Part shown: in pieces, positions 8,319 through 19,719 of the stretch
Position numbering within the stretch: the first letter of the stretch is position 1
Layout of the letters: each line of letters opens with the position of its first letter
Origin: Corynebacterium callunae DSM 20147
Lineage (GTDB): Bacteria > Actinomycetota > Actinomycetes > Mycobacteriales > Mycobacteriaceae
Length of the DNA stretch: 64,000 bases
Direction of reading: 5' to 3'
Assembly: GCF_000344785.1 (NCBI RefSeq)
Contig: NC_020506.1
Coordinates: 1,240,001-1,304,000, forward strand
Notes under the pieces: generated by a model
Seen by the model: the letters and a program-made list of their open reading frames with translations, nothing else
Told to the model about the DNA's origin: nothing
The model's database searches: none
Program-made: the position numbers and the translations under genes

Positions 8319-10160
8319 TTAATCCACCTGGCGCACAGCACCCTTATCTGCAGAGGTAGCCATCTTCGCATAAGCACGCAGTGCCTTAGAAACAACGCGG
8401 TTACGGTTAACTGGCTGCCAAGGCTTTTCAGAAGCATTCATAGCATCGCGACGGCGCTGCAATTCTTCCTCGGAAACCTCAACCTCAAGCTGGCGGTTGT
8501 GAACGTCGATGGTGACAATATCGCCATTTTCGATAAGTCCAATGACACCGCCATGGGCTGCCTCAGGGGAGATGTGACCAATGGACAGTCCGGAAGAACC
8601 GCCGGAGAAACGACCATCGGTGATCAAGGCACACTTCTTGCCCAGGCCAGAGCCCTTAAGGAAGGCGGTTGGGTGCAGCATTTCCTGCATACCTGGTCCA
8701 CCTGCAGGACCTTCGTAGCGGACCACAAGGACCTCGCCAGCCTGGATGGTCTTATTCAAGATGACAGAGACAGCTTCTTCCTGGCTTTCAACAACGCGTG
8801 CAGGGCCAGAGAAGTGCCACAGTTCCTCATCGATACCAGCAGCCTTAATAACTGCGCCATCAGGAGCAACATTGCCGCGCAGGATAACTAGACCACCATC
8901 GGCGGTGTAGGCGTGCTCAACGTCGCGGATGCAACCCTTGGCAGCATCGGTATCCAGCTCATCCCAACGGTTTTCGGTGGAGAAAGCCTCGGTGGTACGG
9001 ATGCCACCTGGAGCAGCGTGGAAGAGTTCAATTGCTTCCTCAGATGCCTTGCCGGAGCGAATATCCCACTCTTCAAGCCAGCTATCCAGATCGTTGGAGT
9101 GAACGGAGTGAACATCCTTGTTTAGCAGGCCGCCACGGTTGAGTTCACCAAGCAGAGCGGGGATGCCGCCAGCGCGGTGGACGTCTTCCATATGGTAATC
9201 GGAGTTTGGAGCAACCTTGGACAGGCAAGGAACACGCTTGGAAAGAGCGTCGATGTCCTTGAGGTCAAAGTCAACTTCACCTTCCTGAGCGGCAGCCAGG
9301 ATGTGCAAGATGGTGTTGGTGGAGCCACCCATTGCCATATCCAGAGCCATAGCGTTTTCGAAGGCCTTCTTGGTGGCAATGCCACGTGGCAAGACGGACT
9401 CATCTTCTTCGCCGTAGTAACGCTTGCACAGCTCAACAACGGTCTCGCCAGCCTTCTCAAAGAGTGCGCGGCGGGCTGCGTGGGTAGCAAGGGTGGAACC
9501 GTTGCCTGGCAGGGAAAGACCAAGAGCCTCGGTCAGGCAGTTCATGGAGTTAGCGGTGAACATGCCGGAGCAAGAACCACAGGTAGGGCAGGCGGACTGC
9601 TCAACTGCAGCAAGTCCAGCATCATTCACCGCGTCATTTGCAGAGGCAGAAATAGCAGTGATCAAGTCAGTTGGTGCGTGTGCAACACCATCAACAACAA
9701 CTGCCTTGCCGGCTTCCATTGGGCCACCGGAAACAAACACAACTGGGATGTTCAAGCGCATTGCGGCATTAAGCATGCCGGGGGTGATCTTGTCACAGTT
9801 GGAGATACAGACCATTGCGTCCGCGGTGTGTGCATTGACCATGTATTCCACAGAGTCAGCGATGATTTCGCGGGATGGCAAGGAGTACAGCATGCCGCCG
9901 TGGCCCATGGCGATGCCGTCGTCAACAGCGATGGTATTAAATTCCTTTGGAACGCCACCTGCCTTGCGCACGGCGTCAGCGACAATGTCTCCCACGTTTT
10001 TAAGGTGTACGTGACCTGGAACAAACTGGGTGTAGGAGTTCACAATGGCAACAATTGGTTTGCCAAATTCATTTTCCTTGGTGCCGGTGGCGCGCCATAG
10101 GGCACGAGCTCCAGCAGCATTGCGACCGACAGTGGTGACTTTTGAACGAAGAGGAATCAT
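8319..10160 (-). CDS. ilvD: Dihydroxy-acid dehydratase
   Basis: A 613-residue IlvD/Edd family dehydratase, full length. It converts 2,3-dihydroxy-isovalerate and 2,3-dihydroxy-3-methylvalerate to the 2-oxo acids, the third common step of valine and isoleucine synthesis. Fe-S ligand Cys regions are visible: [20 protein letters not shown], and [18 protein letters not shown] followed by [11 protein letters not shown]. The C-terminal swivelling domain carries [20 protein letters not shown] and [23 protein letters not shown]. The start at 10160 is supported by GAGGAA just upstream. It lies about 3 kb from ilvBNC on the opposite strand, so it is a separate transcription unit. Confidence 0.97.
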   Translation of the reverse strand: MIPLRSKVTTVGRNAAGARALWRATGTKENEFGKPIVAIVNSYTQFVPGHVHLKNVGDIVADAVRKAGGVPKEFNTIAVDDGIAMGHGGMLYSLPSREIIADSVEYMVNAHTADAMVCISNCDKITPGMLNAAMRLNIPVVFVSGGPMEAGKAVVVDGVAHAPTDLITAISASANDAVNDAGLAAVEQSACPTCGSCSGMFTANSMNCLTEALGLSLPGNGSTLATHAARRALFEKAGETVVELCKRYYGEEDESVLPRGIATKKAFENAMALDMAMGGSTNTILHILAAAQEGEVDFDLKDIDALSKRVPCLSKVAPNSDYHMEDVHRAGGIPALLGELNRGGLLNKDVHSVHSNDLDSWLEEWDIRSGKASEEAIELFHAAPGGIRTTEAFSTENRWDELDTDAAKGCIRDVEHAYTADGGLVILRGNVAPDGAVIKAAGIDEELWHFSGPARVVESQEEAVSVILNKTIQAGEVLVVRYEGPAGGPGMQEMLHPTAFLKGSGLGKKCALITDGRFSGGSSGLSIGHISPEAAHGGVIGLIENGDIVTIDVHNRQLEVEVSEEELQRRRDAMNASEKPWQPVNRNRVVSKALRAYAKMATSADKGAVRQVD

Positions 10161-10405
10161 GATGCGCTTTTCATATCAGCTCGAAAGAGCGGCGGGTGGG
10201 GTATATCAGAGCTCAAGGTAGTTTCTGAGAGCTCTGGGGTGGTTGGATTTTGTTCCTGCCCTTTGGTTCGGGCGAGACATTCAACACTAGAGGCTATTAA
10301 TCTGCAGCTGACGCGGGGGTATTCACGGCGTATTTGCAAGATTGTGTAGCTGGGTTCGGGATCTCCTCAGCTTCCTCAACGGCGGAAGGTTTAAAAGTAT
10401 TCCCA
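10161..10405 (-). promoter_or_regulatory. ilvD upstream region
   Basis: These 245 bp separate ilvD from the upstream PH-domain gene on the same strand and should contain the ilvD promoter. The one structure I see is the inverted repeat CAGAGCTC (10208-10215) / GAGCTCTG (10229-10236), which could be an operator or an RNA hairpin. I found no reading frame worth calling. Confidence 0.4.
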
Positions 10406-10978
10406 TTATCCCTGTTTAGGTTCATCATCAAAGTTGATTTGCACCTCTTTACCAAGGGCTGCCTGGCGTTCCAGGTACTCCTCCTTGGTCAAAAGGACGG
10501 AATAGCCATCTTCATGAACAACCACAACTTTGCCATCTTGAGCTTCCAAACCGGCGGTCAAAGCATCAGGAATGCGTCCATAGGATGCCTTTTGCAGACG
10601 AGGTAGGGAATTAAAGGTCACACCAGGCAGGGTGATTTCTTTGTCATCGGTGGTGCGGGCAAAAGTGCGCGCGCCTTTAAATCCAATGCCAGCGAAGTTC
10701 TCCCAGGCCACGGACTTGTTTCCCTTAAATGCATACTGTGCTGTGATGCCAGATTCGTCCACGATGGTGGCAGATTTCAGAACCCAAAAAACAAAAATAA
10801 TTGGAAAGGCCAGGAGCCAAAAGAGGTACTGCGGGGCGGCTCCAATAACCAACAGTGAGATCAGTCCGAGGACGACTGCGCCGAGGATATGGGTGCGTTC
10901 GGGGTGGAATTTTTCTGAAAGCTCCACCGCGGTTGCTGGGTTTTTAGCCTCGGTGCTCTTTCCTGCGTCTGAACTCAT
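10406..10978 (-). CDS. Membrane PH-domain protein (CFP-6 type)
   Basis: A 190-residue protein with two closely spaced hydrophobic segments (ILGAVVLGLISLLVIGAAPQYLFWLLAFPIIFVFWVL, residues ~32-65) followed by a bacterial PH-like domain (TIVDESGITAQYAFKGNKSVAWENFAGIGF). It resembles the actinobacterial CFP-6 low-molecular-weight antigen family, whose M. tuberculosis member also sits next to the ilvBN region. The function is unknown. I use ATG 10978; a TTG three codons upstream is the alternative. It is followed by ilvD on the same strand. Confidence 0.7.
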   Translation of the reverse strand: MSSDAGKSTEAKNPATAVELSEKFHPERTHILGAVVLGLISLLVIGAAPQYLFWLLAFPIIFVFWVLKSATIVDESGITAQYAFKGNKSVAWENFAGIGFKGARTFARTTDDKEITLPGVTFNSLPRLQKASYGRIPDALTAGLEAQDGKVVVVHEDGYSVLLTKEEYLERQAALGKEVQINFDDEPKQG

Positions 10979-11024
10979 GTTTTCCAATTCTAGTCAAAAA
11001 TGGGACGTTCCAATAATCAACGTC

Positions 11025-12638
11025 CTACTGGGTGGACGTAACTGTTGCCTGTGGCTGTGCCGTTGAGGTCGGCGTGCTCTCCTGTGTAGTCGGCGCAGAT
11101 GTGGTCTGTTGCTGTTGCTGCTGGCTGGTTGTGGAAGCTGCAGAGCTTTGCTCCGCGGGCGCCGGTTCCTCGTCGAAGGTGCTAAAAGTGCTGGTCTCAG
11201 GAATAGAGGTAGAAGAGCGCGTTTCGACGCTGGAACGCTGCGGTGGAGTAGTTGTAGTGGACTCTGATGTGGTGGGAGCAACCATGGAGCTTTGAGTAGT
11301 TGTGGTTTCAGTATCTGGAGCTAACCAACCATTTGAGCCCTGCCATTCCGGGCTAGTTTGTACCGTTAAACCTTTGAGTAACAGTAAAAAGCCCAGGATA
11401 AGCAACAGGATGGAGGTGGTCATACGGACTCGACCACCAATGGACAACACTTTTTGCCAGCGCTTTGGATAATAATCGGTGCGGAAAAAGCCACCGATAA
11501 AATGATCCTTATCGGCTCTTTCTTCCGCCGGTTTCTCGGATTCTAGTTCAGCATGTGGCACCTCCAAGTCAAGGGATTTCTCTGGATTCCCTGGACTTAG
11601 TACCTCAGTGGCGGGATCTGGATCATCTTTGGAACTTGCTGCCATCGATACGATGCTGGCGTCTTCTGCAGCTTTTGGTTGGGTGCCAGTTCGCTCCAGT
11701 TTTTCGTCGACAAGCGGGGTTTTTACACCCCTATAATAGGGGTCCTCATGCTCGAGGTTAAGTGAATCAATCAGGGTGCCTGACGTGGTGGTGGCAGAGC
11801 CGTACTCAGCCCAGAACTCGTCAATAATTTGGGTGCGGATGGCGCGTTCAACCAACCACTGATTACCAGCGGTGACCTGCACCAAGAAACGCATGGTTAC
11901 CATCCATGGCATACCAACAACGGTGGGGGGAGTGACATCAATTGCCGGGTGTACATCAAGCTCACCAAGTACCTCCGCAGCGATATCTTCTTGGGCCAAT
12001 GCGCGGCGAGTTGCCTGCTCCGAGCGGGTAATAACCTCAGAAATATTCTCGGAACCCAGCATTGGGATCGGGATGACAACCACCGCGCGCGACCAGTTAT
12101 TGGAGTTGTTAATGCAGACCTTGGCCGTGGAATTCGGGATTATTACCGTCTCTTGGCTAATGGTTCGAATGCGCGTGGCACGCATCGTGATTTCAATAAC
12201 GGTGCCTTCCACCACGATGCCATTGCCTTCAAAGCGCACCCAGTCACCCACGCCGAATTGTTTTTCCGTGAGGATAAAAAATCCGGCGAGGAAATCGGCG
12301 ATGATGGATTGCGCGCCAAGACCAATGGCCGCAGAGGCAACTGTCGCGGGAATCGCCGCGCCGGCTAGTGAAAACCCGAGCTGTTGCAGGGCCGAAACAA
12401 TAAGAATAAAAAAGGCGATTATTTGCGCGATATAAACTCCAACGCCGGCAAAGGCTAGTTGGTTTTTGGTGGTATCGGCATCTGCATTGTTTTCAATACG
12501 GTGCTTAATAACCCGCATAGAAAAACGACCAATGCGGGGAATAAGAAATGCCAATACCAAAATCAGCGCAAGATCTAGTCCGGTTTCAACAACCCAGGAC
12601 CAAAACTGTGAAAGTAAATAAAGCACGGGAATGGGCAT
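11025..12638 (-). CDS. mscCG: MscS-type mechanosensitive channel and glutamate exporter MscCG
   Basis: A 537-residue protein matching the C. glutamicum channel MscCG (YggB, NCgl1221), the main L-glutamate efflux route under hypo-osmotic or membrane-tension stress. It has three N-terminal helices (residues ~5-115) with the MscS pore helix [35 protein letters not shown], then the beta domain ([33 protein letters not shown]). The C-terminal extension typical of MscCG follows, with a fourth membrane helix near residues ~435-460 and a Ser/Thr/Gln-rich extracytoplasmic tail. ATG 12638 agrees with the length of the homologue; the upstream frame to 12749 would overlap the ilvB promoter. A GTCGACAAGC copy falls in the variable linker. 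Confidence 0.93.
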   Translation of the reverse strand: MPIPVLYLLSQFWSWVVETGLDLALILVLAFLIPRIGRFSMRVIKHRIENNADADTTKNQLAFAGVGVYIAQIIAFFILIVSALQQLGFSLAGAAIPATVASAAIGLGAQSIIADFLAGFFILTEKQFGVGDWVRFEGNGIVVEGTVIEITMRATRIRTISQETVIIPNSTAKVCINNSNNWSRAVVVIPIPMLGSENISEVITRSEQATRRALAQEDIAAEVLGELDVHPAIDVTPPTVVGMPWMVTMRFLVQVTAGNQWLVERAIRTQIIDEFWAEYGSATTTSGTLIDSLNLEHEDPYYRGVKTPLVDEKLERTGTQPKAAEDASIVSMAASSKDDPDPATEVLSPGNPEKSLDLEVPHAELESEKPAEERADKDHFIGGFFRTDYYPKRWQKVLSIGGRVRMTTSILLLILGFLLLLKGLTVQTSPEWQGSNGWLAPDTETTTTQSSMVAPTTSESTTTTPPQRSSVETRSSTSIPETSTFSTFDEEPAPAEQSSAASTTSQQQQQQTTSAPTTQESTPTSTAQPQATVTSTQ

Positions 12639-12751
12639 GCGCACCAGGATAGCTACGCAGGGTAGGGGGAAGCTGATGGAACTTTGAGAGCTGCCTGAAT
12701 TCGCAGTGCGGAGGGGGGGAATGAAGGGGGCGCATAAAATTGTGCGCAAAC

Positions 12752-12780
12752 TGGCACCAACAGGATGGTGTGTGTAGCAT
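12752..12780 (+). promoter_or_regulatory. Putative ilvB promoter
   Basis: A -35-like TGGCAC (12752-12757) and -10-like TAGCAT (12775-12780, with upstream TGTG) are 17 bp apart. They would start transcription only a few bases before the leader peptide, as expected for an attenuated operon. Confidence 0.5.
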
Positions 12781-12788
12781 TACACGAC

Positions 12789-12836
12789 ATGACCATTATT
12801 CGACTTGTACTAGTAACCCCACGGCGCCTGCCGTAG
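12789..12836 (+). CDS. ilvBN leader peptide (attenuator)
   Basis: A 15-codon open frame encoding MTIIRLVLVTPRRLP and ending in TAG. Six of the 15 residues are Ile, Leu or Val, the products of the pathway encoded downstream, and the first nine codons carry five of them. A Rho-independent terminator lies 26 bp beyond the stop. This is the leader peptide type described for C. glutamicum ilvBNC: scarcity of charged branched-chain tRNAs stalls the ribosome and favours read-through into ilvB. Confidence 0.9.
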   Translation: MTIIRLVLVTPRRLP

Positions 12837-12862
12837 CGGCCTACCAAGTCGTCTCGTCAAGC

Positions 12863-12905
12863 GCCCTCGACAACACTCACCACAGTGTTGGAACGAGGGC
12901 TTTCT
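12863..12905 (+). terminator. ilvB attenuator terminator
   Basis: The two-step stem GCCCTCG-A-CAACACT / AGTGTTG-GAA-CGAGGGC is followed by TTTCTTG. It lies between the leader peptide and ilvB, as required for attenuation. Confidence 0.85.
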
Positions 12906-13060
12906 TGTTGGACATGACCCATATGTTCAACATCGCAACAGACATCTGTCGCACTGCGTGCACACGCATCCGCGTCGGAACAATTTAAGAAGGCTGATTC
13001 CTTTCCCTTTGGTGGAAAGGCAGCCCTGAAAATCCTTCTATGAAAAGGAGCCAACTAGTC

Positions 13061-14941
13061 GTGAACGTGGCAGCTTCTCAACAGCCCACTCCCGCTACGG
13101 TTGCAAACCGTGGTCGTTCCGGAGCACCGGAACGGATGACAGGCGCACAGGCAATTGTTCGATCGCTCGAGGAGCTCAATGCCGATATTGTATTCGGCAT
13201 TCCAGGTGGCGCAGTGCTACCTCTCTATGACCCCCTTTACTCCTCCACAAAGGTGCGCCACGTTTTGGTACGCCATGAGCAGGGTGCAGGTCACGCGGCT
13301 ACCGGTTATGCCCAAGCAACTGGACGAGTGGGAGTGTGCATTGCCACCTCTGGTCCTGGTGCCACCAACTTGGTTACTCCAATTGCTGACGCGAATCTTG
13401 ATTCCGTTCCATTGGTTGCTATCACCGGCCAGGTAGGCAGCAAGCTGCTCGGCACTGATGCTTTCCAGGAAGCAGACATCCGTGGCATCACCATGCCAGT
13501 AACCAAGCACAACTTTATGGTTACCAACCCCAATGACATCCCACAGGCTTTGGCTGAGGCTTTCCACCTGGCAAGCACCGGCCGCCCGGGACCAGTTTTG
13601 GTTGATATTCCTAAGGATGTCCAAAACGCAGAGCTTGACTTTGTTTGGCCTCCAGTAATTGACCTGCCAGGTTACCGACCAGTGACCACCCCTCATGCTC
13701 GTCAAATTGAGCAGGCAGTCAAGCTAATCGGTGAATCCAAGCAGCCAGTTCTTTATGTTGGCGGCGGCGTTATCAAGGCTAATGCCCACGCAGAATTGCT
13801 GGCTTTTGCGGAATACACCGGTATTCCAGTTGTCACCACTTTGATGGCTTTGGGTTCTTTCCCTGATTCCCATGAGCTGCATATGGGTATGCCAGGTATG
13901 CACGGCACCGTTTCTGCAGTTGGAGCTCTTCAGAGCAGTGACCTGCTTATTGCAATTGGCTCCCGCTTTGATGACCGCGTTACCGGCGATGTTGATTCCT
14001 TTGCCCCAGATGCAAAGATCATCCACGCTGACATTGATCCTGCTGAAATTGGCAAGATCAAGCAGGTTGAGGTTCCAATCGTGGGCGATGCCCGCGAGGT
14101 CCTGGTTAAGTTGCTGGAAACCTACAAGGCAAAGACCACTCCAAATGAGGATATCTCTGAGTGGGTTAACTACCTCAAGGATCTCCGCGAGCGTTTCCCC
14201 CGCGGTTATGATGAGCAGCCTGACGGCATGCTGTCCCCGCAGTTTGTTATTGAAACCTTGTCCAAGGAAGCCGGACCGGATGCAATTTATTGCGCCGGTG
14301 TGGGCCAGCACCAGATGTGGGCTGCGCAGTTCTTGGACTTTGAAAAGCCACGCACTTGGTTGAACTCCGGCGGCTTGGGCACCATGGGTTATGCAGTTCC
14401 TGCAGCTCTGGGTGCTAAGGCTGGTGCTCCTGAAAAGGAAGTTTGGGCCATCGATGGTGATGGTTGTTTCCAGATGACCAACCAGGAATTGACCACCTCT
14501 GCGGTGGAAGGATTCCCCATCAAGGTTGCTTTGATTAACAACGGTAACCTGGGCATGGTGCGTCAATGGCAGACCCTATTTTATGAGGGACGCTATTCAA
14601 ATACTAAGCTACGTAATCAAGGTGAATACATGCCCGATTTTGTGACCCTATCCGAGGGTCTGGGCTGTGTTGCCATCCGCGTCACCAAAGCGGAAGATGT
14701 TTTGCCTGCTATTCAAAAAGCCCGAGAGATCAACGACCGACCAGTTGTTATTGATTTCATCGTGGGAGAAGACGCACAAGTATGGCCCATGGTCTCAGCA
14801 GGCGCCTCCAACTCTGATATCCAATATGCGCGAGGACTGCGCCCATTCTTTGATGGCGATGAGTCCGCTGCAGAAGATCCTGCAGATATCCACGAAGCCG
14901 TCGACGGTATCGACGCAGCAGTTAAGTCGACCGGAGAATAA
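13061..14941 (+). CDS. ilvB: Acetohydroxyacid synthase large subunit
   Basis: A 626-residue thiamine-diphosphate enzyme, the same length as C. glutamicum IlvB. It condenses pyruvate with pyruvate or 2-oxobutyrate at the first common step of branched-chain amino acid synthesis. The catalytic Glu lies in [26 protein letters not shown]/quinone-site residues are in the middle domain, and the ThDP/Mg motif is [14 protein letters not shown]...[12 protein letters not shown]. The GTG at 13061 is chosen because AAAAGGAG is well placed and the frame from there matches the known N terminus [14 protein letters not shown]. ilvN begins 12 bp downstream. Confidence 0.97.
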   Translation: MNVAASQQPTPATVANRGRSGAPERMTGAQAIVRSLEELNADIVFGIPGGAVLPLYDPLYSSTKVRHVLVRHEQGAGHAATGYAQATGRVGVCIATSGPGATNLVTPIADANLDSVPLVAITGQVGSKLLGTDAFQEADIRGITMPVTKHNFMVTNPNDIPQALAEAFHLASTGRPGPVLVDIPKDVQNAELDFVWPPVIDLPGYRPVTTPHARQIEQAVKLIGESKQPVLYVGGGVIKANAHAELLAFAEYTGIPVVTTLMALGSFPDSHELHMGMPGMHGTVSAVGALQSSDLLIAIGSRFDDRVTGDVDSFAPDAKIIHADIDPAEIGKIKQVEVPIVGDAREVLVKLLETYKAKTTPNEDISEWVNYLKDLRERFPRGYDEQPDGMLSPQFVIETLSKEAGPDAIYCAGVGQHQMWAAQFLDFEKPRTWLNSGGLGTMGYAVPAALGAKAGAPEKEVWAIDGDGCFQMTNQELTTSAVEGFPIKVALINNGNLGMVRQWQTLFYEGRYSNTKLRNQGEYMPDFVTLSEGLGCVAIRVTKAEDVLPAIQKAREINDRPVVIDFIVGEDAQVWPMVSAGASNSDIQYARGLRPFFDGDESAAEDPADIHEAVDGIDAAVKSTGE

Positions 14942-14953
14942 GGAGAGCTAAAG

Positions 14954-15472
14954 ATGGCTAGTACCGACATCACTCGCCACATCCTGTCCGTTTTGGTTCA
15001 GGATGTCGACGGCATTATTTCCCGCGTTTCGGGTATGTTTACCCGCCGCGCATTCAACCTAGTTTCCTTGGTTTCGGCCAAGACTGAAACCGATGGCATC
15101 AACCGCATCACCGTGGTTGTTGACGCCGACGAGCTCAACATTGAGCAGATCACCAAGCAGCTCAACAAGCTGATTCCAGTGCTCAAAGTCGTTCGTCTTG
15201 ATGATGAGACCACCATTGCCCGCGCCATCATGCTGGTAAAGGTCTCCGCGGATAGCACCAACCGTCCGCAAATTGTCGACGCAGCGAGCATTTTCCGTGC
15301 CCGCGTCGTAGACGTTGCACCAGATTCCGTAGTTATCGAAGCTACCGGCACCCCCGGCAAGCTCCGCGCTCTGCTGGATGTTATGGAGCCTTTTGGTATC
15401 CGCGAATTGATCCAATCCGGACAGATTGCCCTTAACCGTGGTCCAAAGACCATGGCGCCGGCCAAGATCTAA
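14954..15472 (+). CDS. ilvN: Acetohydroxyacid synthase regulatory subunit
   Basis: A 172-residue small subunit with an N-terminal ACT domain (ILSVLVQDVDGIISRVSGMFTRRAFNLVSL) and the IlvH-type C-terminal domain. It is required for full activity and mediates feedback inhibition by valine, leucine and isoleucine. The valine-site region (QDVDGIISRVSGMF) is intact, so normal feedback sensitivity is expected. GGAGA lies just upstream of ATG 14954, and the gene is 12 bp after ilvB. Confidence 0.96.
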   Translation: MASTDITRHILSVLVQDVDGIISRVSGMFTRRAFNLVSLVSAKTETDGINRITVVVDADELNIEQITKQLNKLIPVLKVVRLDDETTIARAIMLVKVSADSTNRPQIVDAASIFRARVVDVAPDSVVIEATGTPGKLRALLDVMEPFGIRELIQSGQIALNRGPKTMAPAKI

Positions 15473-16711
<1,239 letters not shown>

Positions 16712-16759
16712 TTACTGCTTTAAATAAAGCCTTTAGGGCTTTAATTTAAGGTGCAAACT

Positions 16760-16795
16760 AGGTGCCAACTGACAATCGTCAGTTGGCACCTTTTT
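16760..16795 (+). terminator. Rho-independent terminator after ilvC
   Basis: The hairpin AGGTGCCAACTGAC / GTCAGTTGGCACCT with a 4-base loop is followed by a run of five T. It closes the ilvBNC operon. Confidence 0.92.
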
Positions 16796-16895
16796 GCTTT
16801 GATTAAGGTTTCTTAAATGAAAAAACCCTGCTTAAACCTCAAAAAACATTTTCAATAGGGTTTCAATAAGGCGCCCAGTGTGCTTAGGTAGAGAT

Positions 16896-17858
16896 ATGAG
16901 CACGCAGCAGCACACCCACGATTACTCGCACGACCACCACAACGAACACGATCACAGCCACAACCACAATGAATTAGGCCATAGCCACGCGCCTAATTCT
17001 TTAAAAGCTTTGCTTGGGGTCCTAGTTCTTACCACCGTAATTTTTGTGGCAGAGCTCAGCGCTGGCTTGATCTCTGGTTCTCTCGCATTGCTGGCAGATG
17101 CCATGCATATGCTTTCTGATTCCACTGGCCTTATTATTGCTGCCGTAGCCATGCTCATTGGCCGTAAAGCTCCCACTGATCGCGCCACCTATGGTTTTAA
17201 AAGGGTAGAAGTGCTCGCTGCCATGACTAATGCTGTGGTGGTCGCAGCGCTATCGGTGTGGATCGTAGTTGAGGCGCTGATGCGTTTGGGTGGCGATGTT
17301 GAAATTCACACCAACCTTATGCTCATTGTGGCGGTTATCGGCTTTCTGACCAACGCCATTTCTGCGCTGATTTTGATGCGTCACCAAGACGGCAATATTA
17401 ATATGCGTGGCGCTTTCCTCCATGTGCTTAGTGACATGTTGGGTTCGGTGGCAGTAATAATTGCTGGCCTAGTTATCCGCTACACCGGCTGGATGCCTGC
17501 CGATACGATCGCCTCAATTGTTATCGCAGCAATTATCATTCCGCGTGCCTTCGGATTGCTTAAAGAGGCTATTAATATTCTTCTAGAGCGTGTGCCCACC
17601 AATGCCGATCCAGAAAAAGCTACTGCAGCGCTAAAAGATGTTGAAGGTGTTGCAGATGTCCATGATCTTCATATTTGGACCATTGATGGCAAAGAAGTGC
17701 TCGCTACCTGCCATTTAGTGGTGGAATCCACTGAGAAAAACGTTTATGGCTGCGGTGTGTTGGATCGGGCAGAAGCGGAATTATCCAAACTTGGGATCAA
17801 CCATTCCACAATTCAGCTCGAGAGTGCCGAACATAGCGATCACGAGAGTGTGTGCTGA
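16896..17858 (+). CDS. Cation diffusion facilitator, zinc-type
   Basis: A 320-residue CDF exporter of the CzcD/ZitB type with a His-rich cytosolic N terminus (residues ~5-35). Both metal-site motifs are the standard zinc form: HxxxD in TM2 (LADAMHMLSDSTGL) and in TM5 (AFLHVLSDMLGSVAVI). The C-terminal domain includes VHDLHIWTIDGKEVLATCHLVVE. Zn2+ (also Cd2+ or Co2+) efflux is expected. Start 16896 is used rather than 16878 because the His-rich tail starts there. It differs from the CDF at 6774-7844 in its TM2 site, so the two probably have different metal preferences. Confidence 0.88.
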   Translation: MSTQQHTHDYSHDHHNEHDHSHNHNELGHSHAPNSLKALLGVLVLTTVIFVAELSAGLISGSLALLADAMHMLSDSTGLIIAAVAMLIGRKAPTDRATYGFKRVEVLAAMTNAVVVAALSVWIVVEALMRLGGDVEIHTNLMLIVAVIGFLTNAISALILMRHQDGNINMRGAFLHVLSDMLGSVAVIIAGLVIRYTGWMPADTIASIVIAAIIIPRAFGLLKEAINILLERVPTNADPEKATAALKDVEGVADVHDLHIWTIDGKEVLATCHLVVESTEKNVYGCGVLDRAEAELSKLGINHSTIQLESAEHSDHESVC

Positions 17859-17873
17859 TATAGAGTGTGACCT

Positions 17874-19691
17874 ATGGGGTTTTCCACACCAAGCTATGCG
17901 CTTAATGATCTTTTCGCCCGCATCGACCGTGGCGATATTCAACTTCCCGATTTCCAGCGGGATTATGCCTGGGATGTTGACCGCATCCGCAGCCTAATTA
18001 TCACTGTTCTCCGCGGTTTTCCGGTCGGCGTGCTCATGGCGCTCGACACCCGCGGCGAAGAGATGCGTTTCCGGCCCCGCGCCCTTGTAGGCGCGCCTGA
18101 TACTGGTCTGGATCCAGGTCTTTTGCTTCTCGACGGACAACAGCGCCTTACCACCCTTTACCATTGCTTCAGTGGCGCAGGCTATGTAAATACCGTTGAC
18201 TTCCGCTCCAAGAAGGTCATTCGTAAATTCTATGTAGATGTTGCCAAGGCAATTGAATCTCCGGTTATGCCCGATGAGGCAGTTTTCTCGGTCGATGAAA
18301 ACGGTCAAATCATGTCCCACTTTGGACCAACCGTTGAAGGTGGCATCACTGATCTTGACTCAGCACTGCGCAATGGTTGCCTGCCAGTGTCCATGCTACT
18401 GGGTGATAAGGGCACCGACATCCTCTTTGATTTAGCTGATCTGGCTGGCGAAGGCGCTCGCGATCATGCCAAGAAGTTCCAATCTCAAATCGTCAAAACA
18501 TTGGTGAGCTATGACATCCCCATGATCCGTTTGGATCGTGAAACTGCCAAAGGGGGAGTGGGCTCGATTTTCGCCCAGGCCAATACCTCTGGTCTTCAGA
18601 TGGATGTTTTTGATCTGCTCACTGCGGTGTTCGCCGCCGATGAATCCCGCGAAGAAGAATTCTCCTTGCGTGATGATTGGGCTCGCACCGAAAACCGCTT
18701 GCGACAGCACTCAGCACTCGATGGCATTGGGCGTACCGAGTTCCTCATGGCAGTGTCCCTCCTGGTGAATTCTCGCAAGGGCAGTGCATCAGGTTATCGC
18801 GAAGATATTTTGAACCTCACCTTGGATGAATACATTCCAGCGGCAGAAGAAATCCGCACTGGGTTTGATGAGGCTGCAGAATTCTTGCGTCAGCGCTGTA
18901 TCCTCAGCGTGGACCAGGTTCCTTACACCGCTCAGATCGTGCCACTAGCTGTCATTTTGACTCTGTTGAGTTCTGATGAGATGGCCAATGCACGCTCCTG
19001 GGATCGTCTTAACCAATGGTTCTGGTGTGGTGTCCTGGGCGAGCTTTATGGTTCACCTGCCGTTATTGCTCGTTCTGGTCGTGATACTGATCAGGTCACT
19101 GCTTGGATCCGTCAAGGTGCCGCAGAAGACATTGTTGAGCCAAAGACCATTAGAGATTGCCAATTCCATGAATCTCGATTCCTCAGCGCCACCCCAGATA
19201 CCGGTGTGTGGAAGGGAATCTTTGCCCTCTTAATGGGACGAGGTGCCCGAGATTGGCGCACTGGCCAGCAATTCGATCGCTGGACCTTCGAGGAGCTGGG
19301 TTGTAGCTTCCACCAGATTTTCCCCACCAAATGGTGCATTGAGCGTGGCATCGATCCAGTTCTGGCAGAATCTGTGCTGAACCGTACCCCCATGGGACGC
19401 CGCACCGAGGTTGTTATTGGCGATACCCCTCCATCCCGCTACCTTTCCCGCGTGCAGTCCAAGTCCTTGATGGGCGATGAGGAATTTGATCAGATGCTTA
19501 ATACCCATCTGCTAAAGGCCGAAGACCTGCACAATTCCGATACCACCAGCTTCTTTGCTGATCGACGCAAAAACTTTATTGCCATGGTGGAAGATGCTAT
19601 TGGAAAGCCTGTAGTCAGGGATGTTGACGACACCGATTTAGCGGGTGGACATGACGGTCCAGACGCATTTGAGGATACGGTGGAAGAGTAG
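17874..19691 (+). CDS. DUF262 (GmrSD N-terminal/ParB-like) protein
   Basis: A 605-residue protein. The N-terminal ~130 residues are a DUF262 domain with both signatures, DIQLPDFQRDYAWD and LLLLDGQQRLTTLYHCF. This ParB-like fold hydrolyses nucleotides in GmrSD type IV restriction enzymes. The C-terminal DUF1524 HNH nuclease motif of full GmrSD proteins is not evident: I see no H-x(n)-HIxP element near the end. It starts 15 bp after the zinc exporter and is probably co-transcribed. It could be a core regulatory protein rather than a defence enzyme. Confidence 0.75.
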   Translation: MGFSTPSYALNDLFARIDRGDIQLPDFQRDYAWDVDRIRSLIITVLRGFPVGVLMALDTRGEEMRFRPRALVGAPDTGLDPGLLLLDGQQRLTTLYHCFSGAGYVNTVDFRSKKVIRKFYVDVAKAIESPVMPDEAVFSVDENGQIMSHFGPTVEGGITDLDSALRNGCLPVSMLLGDKGTDILFDLADLAGEGARDHAKKFQSQIVKTLVSYDIPMIRLDRETAKGGVGSIFAQANTSGLQMDVFDLLTAVFAADESREEEFSLRDDWARTENRLRQHSALDGIGRTEFLMAVSLLVNSRKGSASGYREDILNLTLDEYIPAAEEIRTGFDEAAEFLRQRCILSVDQVPYTAQIVPLAVILTLLSSDEMANARSWDRLNQWFWCGVLGELYGSPAVIARSGRDTDQVTAWIRQGAAEDIVEPKTIRDCQFHESRFLSATPDTGVWKGIFALLMGRGARDWRTGQQFDRWTFEELGCSFHQIFPTKWCIERGIDPVLAESVLNRTPMGRRTEVVIGDTPPSRYLSRVQSKSLMGDEEFDQMLNTHLLKAEDLHNSDTTSFFADRRKNFIAMVEDAIGKPVVRDVDDTDLAGGHDGPDAFEDTVEE

Positions 19692-19719
19692 ACCTAAGCC
19701 ATCGGTTACCATAGCCACC

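Noticed and set aside
9177..10100. Long plus-strand frames opposite ilvD
   Set aside because: Antisense shadows of a strongly conserved gene; the translations are Gly/Cys/Trp/His-rich without motifs.
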